From Lentisalinibacter sp035655155 (GTDB lineage: Bacteria; Pseudomonadota; Gammaproteobacteria; Steroidobacterales; Woeseiaceae), in the NCBI GenBank assembly GCA_035655155.1, contig DASRVH010000156.1:54678-118677 (forward strand): a stretch of DNA of 64,000 nucleotides, read 5' to 3'. Numbering within the stretch: position 1 is the first letter of the stretch; each line of letters begins with the position of its first letter. This document shows positions 27,990 through 36,152 of the stretch, piece after piece. Below the pieces are notes generated by a model, which worked only from the letters and a program-made list of their open reading frames with translations, had not been told where the DNA came from and did no database searches. Made by a program: the position numbers and the translations under genes.

Positions 27990-29135
27990 CTAAGGTGCTG
28001 CAGCGGCCGACCATTCCGGGACGAGGCGGCCGGCCTGCACCCGGATGCGTCCGGTCTCGCCCGGCGCGGCCTCCTGCAGTCGCCGTGCGAGCCATTCCCC
28101 GTCTTCCGGGCGCGACCGCACGAGCCGCAGCCGCTCGATCGCCAGCGGCACCATGCTCAACGCCGTCGTGCAGCCGTTCGCTGGCTCCACGGTGACGAAG
28201 TACATGAGCGAGAGCCAGGGGCGGAACGCCTCGTGGCCGCCGATGCCTTCGTAATCGTTCAGGAAGTCGCCGCAGCCATAGAGAATCAGCTTGCCCCGAT
28301 GGCGCTCCATGCCCTTCGGGTGATGAGAGGAATGGCCGTGGACGATGTCGGCGGCGCCGCCGTCGACCAGGCGGCGGGCGAAGTGCCGTTCGTCCGGGGT
28401 GATCTCGTAGCCCCAGTTCCCGCCCCAGTGGATCGACGCCACGGTGATGTCGCCCGCGCGCCGGCCGGCGAGCATCGCCTCGACTACGGCGTCCGCGGTT
28501 GCCGGCGCGAGGTCCGGCAGCCGGTTGACGCCCGCCCGGTCCTGCCCGGCCGCCCATTCCTCCGGCACGCCGCTGGAGCCGAGGGCGAACCCGTGCACCA
28601 CCACCCGCGAGCCGCCTGCCAGCGGGAACACCGCCGGTTCGGCGGCCGCGGCCGCTTGTCTGCCCGCTCCCGTCACCGCAATACCTGCCCGCTCCAGGGT
28701 ATCCAGGGTCTCTTCCAGCCCCCGGTAACCGAGGTCCATGACGTGGTTGTTCGCCAGCGAGCAGCCCTCGATGCCCGCCGCCTGCAGGCAGGCGACGTTG
28801 GCCGGGTGCATGCGGTAATGGATGCCCTTGGACGGCCAGAAGTCGTCGCTGGTGGTGATGCTGGTCTCGAGGTTCGCGAAGCGAAGGTCGTGCGGCGTCT
28901 CGGCCCATACGGACAGCGCCTCCCCCCAGACGTAGGCGGGATCCACCGGCTGCGGCACCGGGCCGTTCTCCCGCTCGGCCAGGCGGACGTAGTCCATGGC
29001 GTTCTTGACCCAGGGCTCGTGCAGTTCCGGCGGCACGGACCGGGCCTGGATCTGGTCGATCCCACGGCCGGTCATGACGTCGCCGCACAGGAACAGCGTC
29101 GGGTTTGACCGGGATTCGCCCGCATACGCCGGCAT
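27990..29135 (-). CDS. CapA family metallophosphoesterase-like protein
   Basis: 381 residues of the CapA/PgsA family, which is linked to poly-gamma-glutamate capsule synthesis in Bacillus but widespread as a stand-alone enzyme. Motifs in order: LFLCGDVMTGRG (14-25), RFANLET, ANNHVMDLGYRGLEET, SIHWGGNWG and VHGHSSHHPKG. These Asp, Asn and His residues are the metal-binding pattern of calcineurin-like phosphoesterases. No signal peptide or membrane helix is visible, and no other capsule genes are present, so capsule synthesis is not implied. It is first in the probable operon with the hydrolase and RNR. Confidence 0.88.
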   Translation of the reverse strand: MPAYAGESRSNPTLFLCGDVMTGRGIDQIQARSVPPELHEPWVKNAMDYVRLAERENGPVPQPVDPAYVWGEALSVWAETPHDLRFANLETSITTSDDFWPSKGIHYRMHPANVACLQAAGIEGCSLANNHVMDLGYRGLEETLDTLERAGIAVTGAGRQAAAAAEPAVFPLAGGSRVVVHGFALGSSGVPEEWAAGQDRAGVNRLPDLAPATADAVVEAMLAGRRAGDITVASIHWGGNWGYEITPDERHFARRLVDGGAADIVHGHSSHHPKGMERHRGKLILYGCGDFLNDYEGIGGHEAFRPWLSLMYFVTVEPANGCTTALSMVPLAIERLRLVRSRPEDGEWLARRLQEAAPGETGRIRVQAGRLVPEWSAAAAP

Positions 29136-29269
29136 GGTGGCGCCCCTCGCGCTGGAAGCCTGCCTGCAATATGAAACGTCGGCGGCGCGCGCTGCATCCG
29201 GGGAAGTGACTACCGGTGCGGCCGCTGGCGGCTGGCATTGGCCGTCCGCCGGCGCAAGAATAGCGGGTC

Positions 29270-29812
29270 ATGAAACGCTTCCTCGTACTCTATGCCACCC
29301 GGGAGGGCCAGACGGCCAGGGTCGCCGGGCGTATCGCCGAGCATCTGCGTGCGGCCGGGGCCGAGGTGAGCCTGGTGGACGCGGCGAACACCCTGACCGC
29401 GGATGCGCTGGAGCTCGCGCGCTTCGACCGGCTGGTATTCGGCGCGTCCATGCACGCCGGCGGCCTCGAGAAGGAGCTGGTGGACTTCGTCAACGACCGT
29501 GAGGACGCCATCCGGCGCCGGGCCCGTTCCCTGTTCGTCGTGCTGCTGAGCGCGGCGGCGAAAGACGCGGCCCTGCGGGAAGAGTGGCTCGGCGATGCGC
29601 GGAAGAAGATCGAGGCGCAGCTCCGCGTGCCCTTCGAACACGTCGAGATGATTGCAGGTGCGCTGCGCTATTCGAAGTACCCGCTGCCGCTCAGGTGGAT
29701 GATGCGGCGTATCGCCCGCAAGGCGGGCGAGGACACCGATACCAGCCGCGACTACGAGTACACCGACTGGGAGCAGGTGCGCCGCTACGCGCAGGCGCTG
29801 CTGGAGGATTGA
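29270..29812 (+). CDS. hemG: HemG-type flavodoxin protoporphyrinogen oxidase
   Basis: 180 residues with a flavodoxin fold. The FMN phosphate loop is ATREGQTARVAGRIA (9-23), and FGASMHAGGLEKELVDFVN plus the C-terminal TDWEQVRRYA helix are typical of menaquinone-dependent protoporphyrinogen IX dehydrogenase, a late heme biosynthesis enzyme. Length matches E. coli HemG. A general flavodoxin is the alternative. It lies 11 bp before the GFA gene and is likely co-transcribed. Confidence 0.85.
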   Translation: MKRFLVLYATREGQTARVAGRIAEHLRAAGAEVSLVDAANTLTADALELARFDRLVFGASMHAGGLEKELVDFVNDREDAIRRRARSLFVVLLSAAAKDAALREEWLGDARKKIEAQLRVPFEHVEMIAGALRYSKYPLPLRWMMRRIARKAGEDTDTSRDYEYTDWEQVRRYAQALLED

Positions 29813-29823
29813 AGGAGGGCGGC

Positions 29824-30225
29824 GTGGCAGGCGAGACCGGTCAGTGGTTCGAGGGCGGCTGCCATTGCGGCCGGGTCCGCTTCCGCGTGCGCGTGCGGGA
29901 GCCGCGGGCGCTCGCCTGCAATTGCTCCGTCTGTGCGAAGAAGGGCTTCGTGAACCTGATCGTGCCGCCGGAAGACTTCGAGTTGTTGCAGGGCGAACAG
30001 GATCTTGCGACCTATCGCTTCAATACCGGTACCGCGGAGCACCGCTTCTGCACCACCTGCGGCATCCATCCGTTCAGCCGGCCGCGCTCGCATCCGGGCA
30101 GCTACGACGTCAACGCCCGCTGCCTGGACGGCGGCTGCGATTTCCTCGAAATCACTCCCTTCGACGGCCGCAACTGGGAGGAGAACGTGGCCTCGATCCG
30201 GGGCGAGGCCGACGACGAACGCTAG
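29824..30225 (+). CDS. GFA/CENP-V family protein
   Basis: 133 residues from GTG 29824 behind AAGGAGG. Zinc-binding Cys motifs GGCHCGRVRF, CNCSVCAKKG and CTTCGIHPF match the GFA (glutathione-dependent formaldehyde-activating enzyme-like) fold. The family binds zinc; true formaldehyde activation is shown for few members. A glutathione S-transferase gene lies just downstream on the other strand, overlapping by 4 bp, so a glutathione-linked detoxification role is possible but unproven. Confidence 0.88.
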   Translation: MAGETGQWFEGGCHCGRVRFRVRVREPRALACNCSVCAKKGFVNLIVPPEDFELLQGEQDLATYRFNTGTAEHRFCTTCGIHPFSRPRSHPGSYDVNARCLDGGCDFLEITPFDGRNWEENVASIRGEADDER

Positions 30226-30926
30226 CCGTTGAACTTGCCCGCGTTGCGCACGGGCGCCGGGACCTGGGGCTCGAACTCGCGGGCGTCCGCTAAGGCCTTC
30301 GCGAAAGCCGGCCGCTGCGCCAGGCGGGAGAGATAGGCGCGGAAGATCTCGTCCCGGCACAGGCCGTAGCCCCGTGCCCAGGTGACGTTGTGGCCCACCA
30401 CGCAGTCGGCCGCCGTGAATGCGTCGCCGCAAACGAAGTCCTGCCGTCCGAGGCGCGCCGCGAGCTGCGGCTCCACCTCTGCCTCGAACTTGTCGCGGTA
30501 GCGCCGCGCCGTCCGCGGGTCCTGCTGGTCGTCGGCCAGGACGTGTTCGTGGATGCGGATCTGCCAGAGCATCATGTCCATGGACGAGGCGCCGAAGTGG
30601 AGCATCTGCAGGTAGTCGGCGCGCTCGCGGGTCAGGGCGTCCGCCGGCGGCGCGAGCCCCTTCTCCGGGAAGGCGTCGGCCAGCCAGGCCACCATGGCGC
30701 CGCTCTCGAGCATGTTCATGACCGAATCGTCGGCGAAGGTGACCTCGAGGGCGGGTACGTTGTGGTGCGGATTGCGCGCCAGGTACTCGGGCCGGTACTG
30801 AGCGCCGCGGTAGAGATCCACCACCTCCACCTCGAAGTCGTCGCCCAGCACTTCGTGCAGCATCCATTTCACCCGGGCGCTGCGGGTGGCGGGGAAGTGG
30901 AACAGCTTGAAGCGGACGGGTGCCAT
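30222..30926 (-). CDS. Glutathione S-transferase family protein
   Basis: 234 residues. The N-terminal thioredoxin-like domain (4-90) has LFHFPATRSARVKWML, NPHHNVPALEV (cis-Pro) and ESGAMVAWLADAFP, the glutathione gamma-glutamyl site. A helical C-terminal domain (95-230) follows with DCVVGHNVTWARGYGL. Length and layout are standard. The catalytic residue class (Ser/Tyr/Cys) is probably the Ser in ATRS. It converges with the GFA gene. Confidence 0.9.
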   Translation of the reverse strand: MAPVRFKLFHFPATRSARVKWMLHEVLGDDFEVEVVDLYRGAQYRPEYLARNPHHNVPALEVTFADDSVMNMLESGAMVAWLADAFPEKGLAPPADALTRERADYLQMLHFGASSMDMMLWQIRIHEHVLADDQQDPRTARRYRDKFEAEVEPQLAARLGRQDFVCGDAFTAADCVVGHNVTWARGYGLCRDEIFRAYLSRLAQRPAFAKALADAREFEPQVPAPVRNAGKFNG

Positions 30927-31040
30927 GGGGTCTCCTCGTGCGGGCGGTGCTGGGCTCCGGGCGTAAGCGCGATCATAGCGCGCCTGGCTTTCTCGGGTGC
31001 TGCCATTGACATCCGCCGGCGATGAGGCGGCAATACGCGC

Positions 31041-32813
31041 ATGGATTCCGAGGAACGCCCCAAAGGCCGCTCGCTGCGGCCGCTGGCCACGCTGTGGCCG
31101 TTCATCCGCCCCTACTCTGCAACCCTGATTGCTGCCCTGGCGGCGCTGCTGGTGGCAGCCGTCGCGATGCTGGCGCTGCCCGTCGCGCTCCGTTATCTCA
31201 TCGACCAGGGCTTCGCGCAGGGCGGGGACGTCGGCACCATCAACCGCTATTTCGGCTGGTTCATGGCGGCGGCGGGGATTTACGGCGGTTTCGCGGCACT
31301 GCGCTTTTACCTGGTGACCTGGCTCGGCGAGCGCGTGATCGCCGACATCCGCAGCACGGTCTACGACCGGGTCATCCGCATGGACCCCCTGTTCTTCGAA
31401 GTGACCCGTACCGGCGAGGTGCTGTCGCGGTTGACCACCGACACGACGCTCGTGCAGAGCATCTCCGGTGTGAGTCTGTCAATCGTGCTGCGCAGTAGCC
31501 TGACCCTGCTGGGCGCACTGGTCATGCTGATGCTCACGAGCTTTCAGCTGGCCGGCTACATCCTGCTGCTGATCCCGCTCGTGATCGTGCCGCTGATCGC
31601 GGTGGGCCGGCGCATCCGGCGGCTGTCACGCACGGCGCAGGATCGGGTGGCGGATACCAGCGGCCTGGCCGGCGAGACTCTGAACGCCATACAGACGGTG
31701 CAGGCGTTCTCGCTGGAGGAACTGGCGTCCCGGCGATTCAGCGAGGCGGTCACCGACAGCTTCGATGCGGCCGTGCTCCGCACGCGGGCGCGCGCCGGCA
31801 TCACCGCCATGGGCGTGATCCTGGTGTTCGGCGCCATCACCTTCGTGCTGTGGCTGGGGTCGCGGGCGGTGGTCGCAGGCGAGATGACGGGCGGCGAGCT
31901 GGGACAGTTCCTGTTGTATGCGGCCTTCGTCGGCTCGTCGGCGGCGGCGCTGAGCGAGGTCTGGGGCGAGATCCAGCGGGGCGCCGGCGCCATGGAGCGG
32001 CTGTCGGAGCTGCTGGACGCCCGGCCGGCCATCGCCCCCCCCGCCGATCCCCTGCATCTGCCCGGCCGGGCCAGCGGGCGTATCGCGTTCGAGGACGTGA
32101 CATTCCATTACCCGTCCCGGCCGGAGACCCCGGCGCTGTCCGAATTCTCGCTGGCCATCGAGCCCGGCGAGACCGTGGCCATCGTGGGGCCGTCCGGTGC
32201 CGGCAAGAGCACGAGCTTCCAGCTGCTGCTCAGGTTCTACGATCCGCAGACCGGGCGCATCCGCTTCGACGGCGTCGATATCGCCCGGGTCGATCCGCGG
32301 GAGTTGCGCGGCCAGATCGGCCTGGTGCCCCAGGAGACGGTGCTGTTCGGCGCGAGCGCGATGGAGAATATCCGCTACGGCCGTTCCGGCGCGGACGACG
32401 AGGCCGTGATGGCGGCGGCGAAGGCGGCCGCCGCCGACGAGTTCATCCGCGAGCTGCCGGAGGGCTACGACACCTTCCTCGGCGAGCGCGGACTCAGGCT
32501 GTCCGGGGGGCAGCGCCAGCGCATCGCCATCGCCCGCGCCATGCTGAAGGACCCGCCGGTGCTGCTGCTGGACGAGGCGACGAGTTCGCTGGACGCGGCC
32601 AGCGAGCGGTTGGTGCAGCAGGCGCTGGAGGAGCTGATGCGCAACCGCACGACGCTGGTGATCGCTCACCGGCTGGCCACGGTGAAACGCGTCGACCGCA
32701 TCGTGGTGATGGATCGCGGCCGCATCGTCGCGGTCGGCAATCACGAGGAACTGGTGGAGAAGAATCCGCTGTACGCCCGCCTGGCGGAACTGCAGTTCGG
32801 CACGGAGGAGTAG
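31041..32813 (+). CDS. MsbA-related ABC exporter (fused permease-ATPase)
   Basis: 590 residues with six transmembrane helices in the first 300 residues and a nucleotide-binding domain after about 345. Walker A GPSGAGKS is 383-390, signature LSGGQ 487-491, Walker B LLLDE with Asp511 and Glu512, and the H-loop lies in IAHRLAT. It fits the MsbA-related family (lipid or multidrug export), which works as a homodimer. GAGGCGG precedes ATG 31041, and TTGACA at 31006 is a possible -35. The TAG stop is the TAG of a REP arm. Confidence 0.93.
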   Translation: MDSEERPKGRSLRPLATLWPFIRPYSATLIAALAALLVAAVAMLALPVALRYLIDQGFAQGGDVGTINRYFGWFMAAAGIYGGFAALRFYLVTWLGERVIADIRSTVYDRVIRMDPLFFEVTRTGEVLSRLTTDTTLVQSISGVSLSIVLRSSLTLLGALVMLMLTSFQLAGYILLLIPLVIVPLIAVGRRIRRLSRTAQDRVADTSGLAGETLNAIQTVQAFSLEELASRRFSEAVTDSFDAAVLRTRARAGITAMGVILVFGAITFVLWLGSRAVVAGEMTGGELGQFLLYAAFVGSSAAALSEVWGEIQRGAGAMERLSELLDARPAIAPPADPLHLPGRASGRIAFEDVTFHYPSRPETPALSEFSLAIEPGETVAIVGPSGAGKSTSFQLLLRFYDPQTGRIRFDGVDIARVDPRELRGQIGLVPQETVLFGASAMENIRYGRSGADDEAVMAAAKAAAADEFIRELPEGYDTFLGERGLRLSGGQRQRIAIARAMLKDPPVLLLDEATSSLDAASERLVQQALEELMRNRTTLVIAHRLATVKRVDRIVVMDRGRIVAVGNHEELVEKNPLYARLAELQFGTEE

Positions 32814-32868
32814 GAGGGGCTTCAGCGCCGACCCATGTGCCGAATCGCGGCTGAAGCCGCTCCTACGT
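32811..32868. repeat. REP-like inverted pair between convergent genes
   Basis: Arms TAGGAGGGGCTTCAGCGCC (32811) and, inverted, GCGGCTGAAGCCGCTCCTAC (to 32867). The pair lies between the ABC exporter and an alpha/beta hydrolase. Each arm's GTAGGAG supplies the TAG stop of the gene it abuts. The structure may act as a bidirectional terminator. Confidence 0.8.
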
Positions 32869-33750
32869 TGCTTCTTCGAGAAACCCCGTGTAGGCGGCGA
32901 AGAACTCCGCCGGGCACTCGAAGTGAGGCAGGGCGCCGGTGTCGAACGGGTGCACCTTCCAGTTGTCCCGCCCGGCGGTCCAGTCGGCGCCGCTGAAATC
33001 GCGGAAGTCGCCGTTCGTGCCGTGGGCCAGCCAGACCGGCTGACGCAGGCGTTCGTAGACGTCGCGGATGTCCTTGCTGAACAGGCGCCCGCTCAGGAAG
33101 GCATAGGGGGCGTGCTCGGCGCCGGGCTGGTGGGTGGTGAGATCGTCGTAGGCCGCCAGGCCCTCGTCGTAGTCGTCCGACCCCCAGGTGCGCTTCAGGA
33201 AGTAGCGGATGATCTTCGGGCTGACCAGCAGGTTGTACAGGCCCCGGCGCCAGAGGGGCACGGTGAGCACGGCGTGCAGCGCCGGCACCTCCCGGTTGCT
33301 GCCCTCGGCCTGTCGCAGCCGGTCTGCATCGGCCGTGAAGCCCGTGGGCGTGATCAGCGCCAGCGTCCTGAACCGCTCCGGTGCCTCGGTGGCCGCTCTG
33401 GCGAGGAACTCCGAGGCGAGCGACAGGGCGAGCGCGTCCACCGGCGCGTCGCCGCAGTCGGCGGCGATGCGCTCCAGCATGTCGTGCACGGCGTCGGTGT
33501 AAAGGCGCGCGTCGTAACGACGCCGGGAGCGCTCCGAGAAGCCGAACCCGGGCAGGTCCGGGGCGTACACCCGATGGGTGCCCCGGTAATTCTCGAACAC
33601 CGGTTTCACCTCGTAGACGGATCCTGCCGCGTTGATGCTGTGGATCAGCAGCATCGGCGGCCCGTCGCCGGCGACGTAGTAGCTCAGGCCGCCCGCGCGG
33701 CCGCTGAACTCGATGCGCTCGGCGTCGACGGCTTTCGGCAGCTCTGGCAC
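32863..33750 (-). CDS. Alpha/beta hydrolase
   Basis: 295 residues. Motifs: LLIHSINAAGS (oxyanion region), PDLPGFGFSERS, nucleophile elbow ALSLAS in which the first Gly of GxSxG is Ala, Asp-bearing GTNGDF and a late GALPHFE His. Epoxide hydrolase- and haloperoxidase-like members share this shape. GTG 33750 is chosen because GGAGGG lies 5 bp upstream; an ATG 54 bp further up is possible. No signal peptide. Substrate unknown. Confidence 0.8.
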   Translation of the reverse strand: MPELPKAVDAERIEFSGRAGGLSYYVAGDGPPMLLIHSINAAGSVYEVKPVFENYRGTHRVYAPDLPGFGFSERSRRRYDARLYTDAVHDMLERIAADCGDAPVDALALSLASEFLARAATEAPERFRTLALITPTGFTADADRLRQAEGSNREVPALHAVLTVPLWRRGLYNLLVSPKIIRYFLKRTWGSDDYDEGLAAYDDLTTHQPGAEHAPYAFLSGRLFSKDIRDVYERLRQPVWLAHGTNGDFRDFSGADWTAGRDNWKVHPFDTGALPHFECPAEFFAAYTGFLEEAT

Positions 33751-33871
33751 GCGGTCCCTCCGGGAAACTGACCTCGTCGAGGGTACACGAGCGGGCCCGG
33801 CCATGCCGGCCGTTCCGCGCCGCGCACGGGCGACAGGCAGCGGTGCGTCGGGGCGGCCCGCGGGCGCGGGA

Positions 33872-34222
33872 TCAGCGCTGGTTATCCACCAGCAGCTCCG
33901 GATTGCGCCGCTGCATGTCGAGTTCGCGCACCTTCTCCGGGCTGAGGATGAAGGCGAGCATGTCGCCGACCGTGCAGTGGGCCTCCAGCGGGTGGCGCAG
34001 GTGCTGGCCGGTGTCGATCACGTACATGTTCCGCCGCCCGTCCTTCACCCGGGTGAGGATGCCGGCGCGGTCCAGTTCGCTGACGAGCCGGGATGCCGAG
34101 CGTTCCGTGATGCCGACCCGCTCGGCCACGTCACGCAGCCTGGCGTGGGGGTCCTCGGCGAGGCATACCAGTATGTGCGCGAAATTGCTGAAGAAATTCC
34201 AGTGGCTGGGCGAGTCGTTCAT
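33872..34222 (-). CDS. MarR/ArsR-like winged-helix regulator
   Basis: 116 residues with a winged helix-turn-helix: ARLRDVAERVGITERSASRLVSELDRAGILTRVKDGRRNMYVI (about 27-69), wing at DGRRN. A short helical C-terminus (HPLEAHCTVGDMLAFILSPEKV) probably dimerises. No ligand-binding Cys cluster. It is divergent from the Bax-inhibitor-1 gene across about 145 bp, so it may control that gene or itself; this is inferred from position. Confidence 0.85.
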   Translation of the reverse strand: MNDSPSHWNFFSNFAHILVCLAEDPHARLRDVAERVGITERSASRLVSELDRAGILTRVKDGRRNMYVIDTGQHLRHPLEAHCTVGDMLAFILSPEKVRELDMQRRNPELLVDNQR

Positions 34223-34366
34223 CGCTGTCGTGCGTGGTGCCGGACCCGGTTATGGTAGGGCCGAAATAACGCGAAAGCAATTTCTGGTCTTTTCGGTCTG
34301 GTTTGGCGGCGTCACGGTGTGATAACGTCCGCTGAACGTCCAATCGCAACCGCAAAGGAAGCATCG

Positions 34367-35032
34367 ATGAATACACCTGTCAGCACCATATCGAGGACTC
34401 GTGAGAGCACTCTCGCGACCAACCGCGTGCTGCGTAACACGTACGCCCTGCTGGCGATGACGCTCGCGTTCAGCGCCCTGACCGCCGGCGTATCCATGGC
34501 GCTGAACCTGCCTCACCCGGGACTCATCATCACGCTGGTGGGCTACTTCGGCCTGCTGTTCGCGATCACGAAGTTCCGCGACCGGGATTTCTCCGTGCTG
34601 CTGGTATTCGCCCTCACGGGCTTCATGGGTTACACCCTCGGGCCGATCCTGAACGCCTATCTCAGCATCCCGAACGGCGGCCAGGTGGTGGCCATGGCGC
34701 TCGGCACGACCGCCGTGGCATTCATCGGCCTGTCCGGCTACGCGCTGAAGTCCCAGCGGGATTTCAGCTTCATGGGCAGCTTCCTGATGGTGGGCATCCT
34801 GGCCGGTTTCTGTGCCGGGCTCGGCGCCATCTTCTTCAACATGCCCGCGCTCTCGCTGGCCGTGTCCGGCCTGTTCGTGCTGCTGATGGGTGGCCTGATC
34901 CTGTGGGAGACCAGCAACATCATCCGCGGCGGCGAGACCAACTACGTGATGGCGACCGTTACCCTGTACGTGGCCATCTTCAACCTCTTCACCAGCCTGC
35001 TGCACATCTTCGGCGTCATGGGCGACGAATGA
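34367..35032 (+). CDS. Bax inhibitor-1/YccA family membrane protein
   Basis: 221 residues with seven hydrophobic segments, starting at NTYALLAMTLAFSALTAGVSMAL and ending at VTLYVAIFNLFTSLLHIFG, characteristic of YccA/YbhL (TMBIM) proteins. E. coli YccA modulates FtsH; other members leak calcium. AAAGGAAG precedes ATG 34367. The conserved late Asp near the C-terminus (MGDE) is present. A GC-rich bidirectional stem follows. Confidence 0.92.
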   Translation: MNTPVSTISRTRESTLATNRVLRNTYALLAMTLAFSALTAGVSMALNLPHPGLIITLVGYFGLLFAITKFRDRDFSVLLVFALTGFMGYTLGPILNAYLSIPNGGQVVAMALGTTAVAFIGLSGYALKSQRDFSFMGSFLMVGILAGFCAGLGAIFFNMPALSLAVSGLFVLLMGGLILWETSNIIRGGETNYVMATVTLYVAIFNLFTSLLHIFGVMGDE

Positions 35033-35037
35033 CCCTT

Positions 35038-35081
35038 GCGGGGGGCGGCTGACTCGACGACTGCGAGCCAACCGCCCCCGC
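35038..35081. terminator. Bidirectional GC-rich hairpin
   Basis: GCGGGGGGCGG and CCGCCCCCGC flank an inner CTCG/CGAG stem between convergent genes. There is no long T-run, so termination strength is uncertain, but position and symmetry fit a shared terminator. Confidence 0.55.
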
Positions 35082-35082
35082 C

Positions 35083-36021
35083 TCAGGCGATCAGCTTCAG
35101 GGTCACGTAACCCGCGTACAGTCCCAGCAGCAGGGCGGCCTCCGGCCGCTGCAATCCCCGGCGGCGCACCAGAAACAGGACCAGCACCAGAGCGGTCAGC
35201 CCGAACAGCCACGGCAGGTCGAACGTCAGGATGCCGCGGTCGAAGGCCAGCGGTGCGATGAGCCCCGCGGTGCCGATGGGCACCAGCGTGTCGAAGATGT
35301 TGCTGCCGACGATGTTGCCCACCGACAGCGAGACGCGCTTGCGCAGCACCGCGTTCACCGAGATGGCAAGTTCCGGCAGACTGGTGCCGAGCCCGATCAC
35401 GAGCGCCGCGATCAGCGTCTCCTGCAGGCCGAATGTCTTCGCCATGCCCACCACCGATCGCACGGTCAGCTCGGAGGCGAGGGCGACCACGACGAGCCCG
35501 GCGGCCAGCCGGATCCACGCCGCCAAGCCGTTCCCGTCGGTGCCGAATTCCTCCAGGCTGTCGCCGATCTCCTCGCGCGCCAGCAGCGCGACGACGTACA
35601 TGGCGTAGACCACCACCAGGGCGGCGCCCTCCACCCGGGAGACGAGCCCGTCGAGGGCGAACAGGCCGAGCAGCACCGTCGCGCCCAGCAGCATGCCGCC
35701 GTGACGATAGACGTAGCGGCGCGGCAGGGTCAGATACGTAAGCACCCCTGCGGTGCCCAGAACGAAGCTGATCTGGGCCACCGAGCTGCCCACGGCGCTC
35801 CCGACGACCACTCCTGCCGCCTCGCCGGTGAGCAGGTTGCGGATGCCGGCGTCGACGGCCACGGCCAGCTCGGGCAGGTCGCTGCCGACGGAGAGCACCA
35901 GCAGGCCCACGATGAACTCCGGCAGGCCGTAACGCCGCGCGATCGCAAGTGCACCGCCGACCGTGAGCTCGGTGCCCAGCACCAGCCCCGCGAGACCGAG
36001 TATCAGCAGCAGGAAATCCAT
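35083..36021 (-). CDS. Calcium/sodium antiporter (YrbG-like)
   Basis: 312-residue CaCA-family exchanger with two homologous halves of five helices. The alpha repeats are seen in the first half at SVGSDLPELAVAVDAG...GVVVGSAVGSSVAQ and in the second at GLGTSLPELAISVNAV...GNIVGSNIFDTL, with the ion-binding Glu/Asp residues intact. It would exchange cytosolic calcium or another cation for sodium across the inner membrane. The neighbouring BI-1 protein is also tied to calcium in other systems, though a link here is only suggestive. Confidence 0.92.
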   Translation of the reverse strand: MDFLLLILGLAGLVLGTELTVGGALAIARRYGLPEFIVGLLVLSVGSDLPELAVAVDAGIRNLLTGEAAGVVVGSAVGSSVAQISFVLGTAGVLTYLTLPRRYVYRHGGMLLGATVLLGLFALDGLVSRVEGAALVVVYAMYVVALLAREEIGDSLEEFGTDGNGLAAWIRLAAGLVVVALASELTVRSVVGMAKTFGLQETLIAALVIGLGTSLPELAISVNAVLRKRVSLSVGNIVGSNIFDTLVPIGTAGLIAPLAFDRGILTFDLPWLFGLTALVLVLFLVRRRGLQRPEAALLLGLYAGYVTLKLIA

Positions 36022-36152
36022 GCGCGCTCTGCAACCGCTTCCGCCGCACCCTAACTTAGCCGAAGGGCGCGCCGGCCGCCCCCGTAATTTCCGCTATGGC
36101 CGCGTTGCAGGCGCTGCGCGAGACTGGACCGGCAGGCAGGAGCCCGACATCT

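Noticed and set aside
27990..29135. Capsule biosynthesis locus
   Set aside because: A lone CapA-family gene with no capB, capC or transport genes does not support it.
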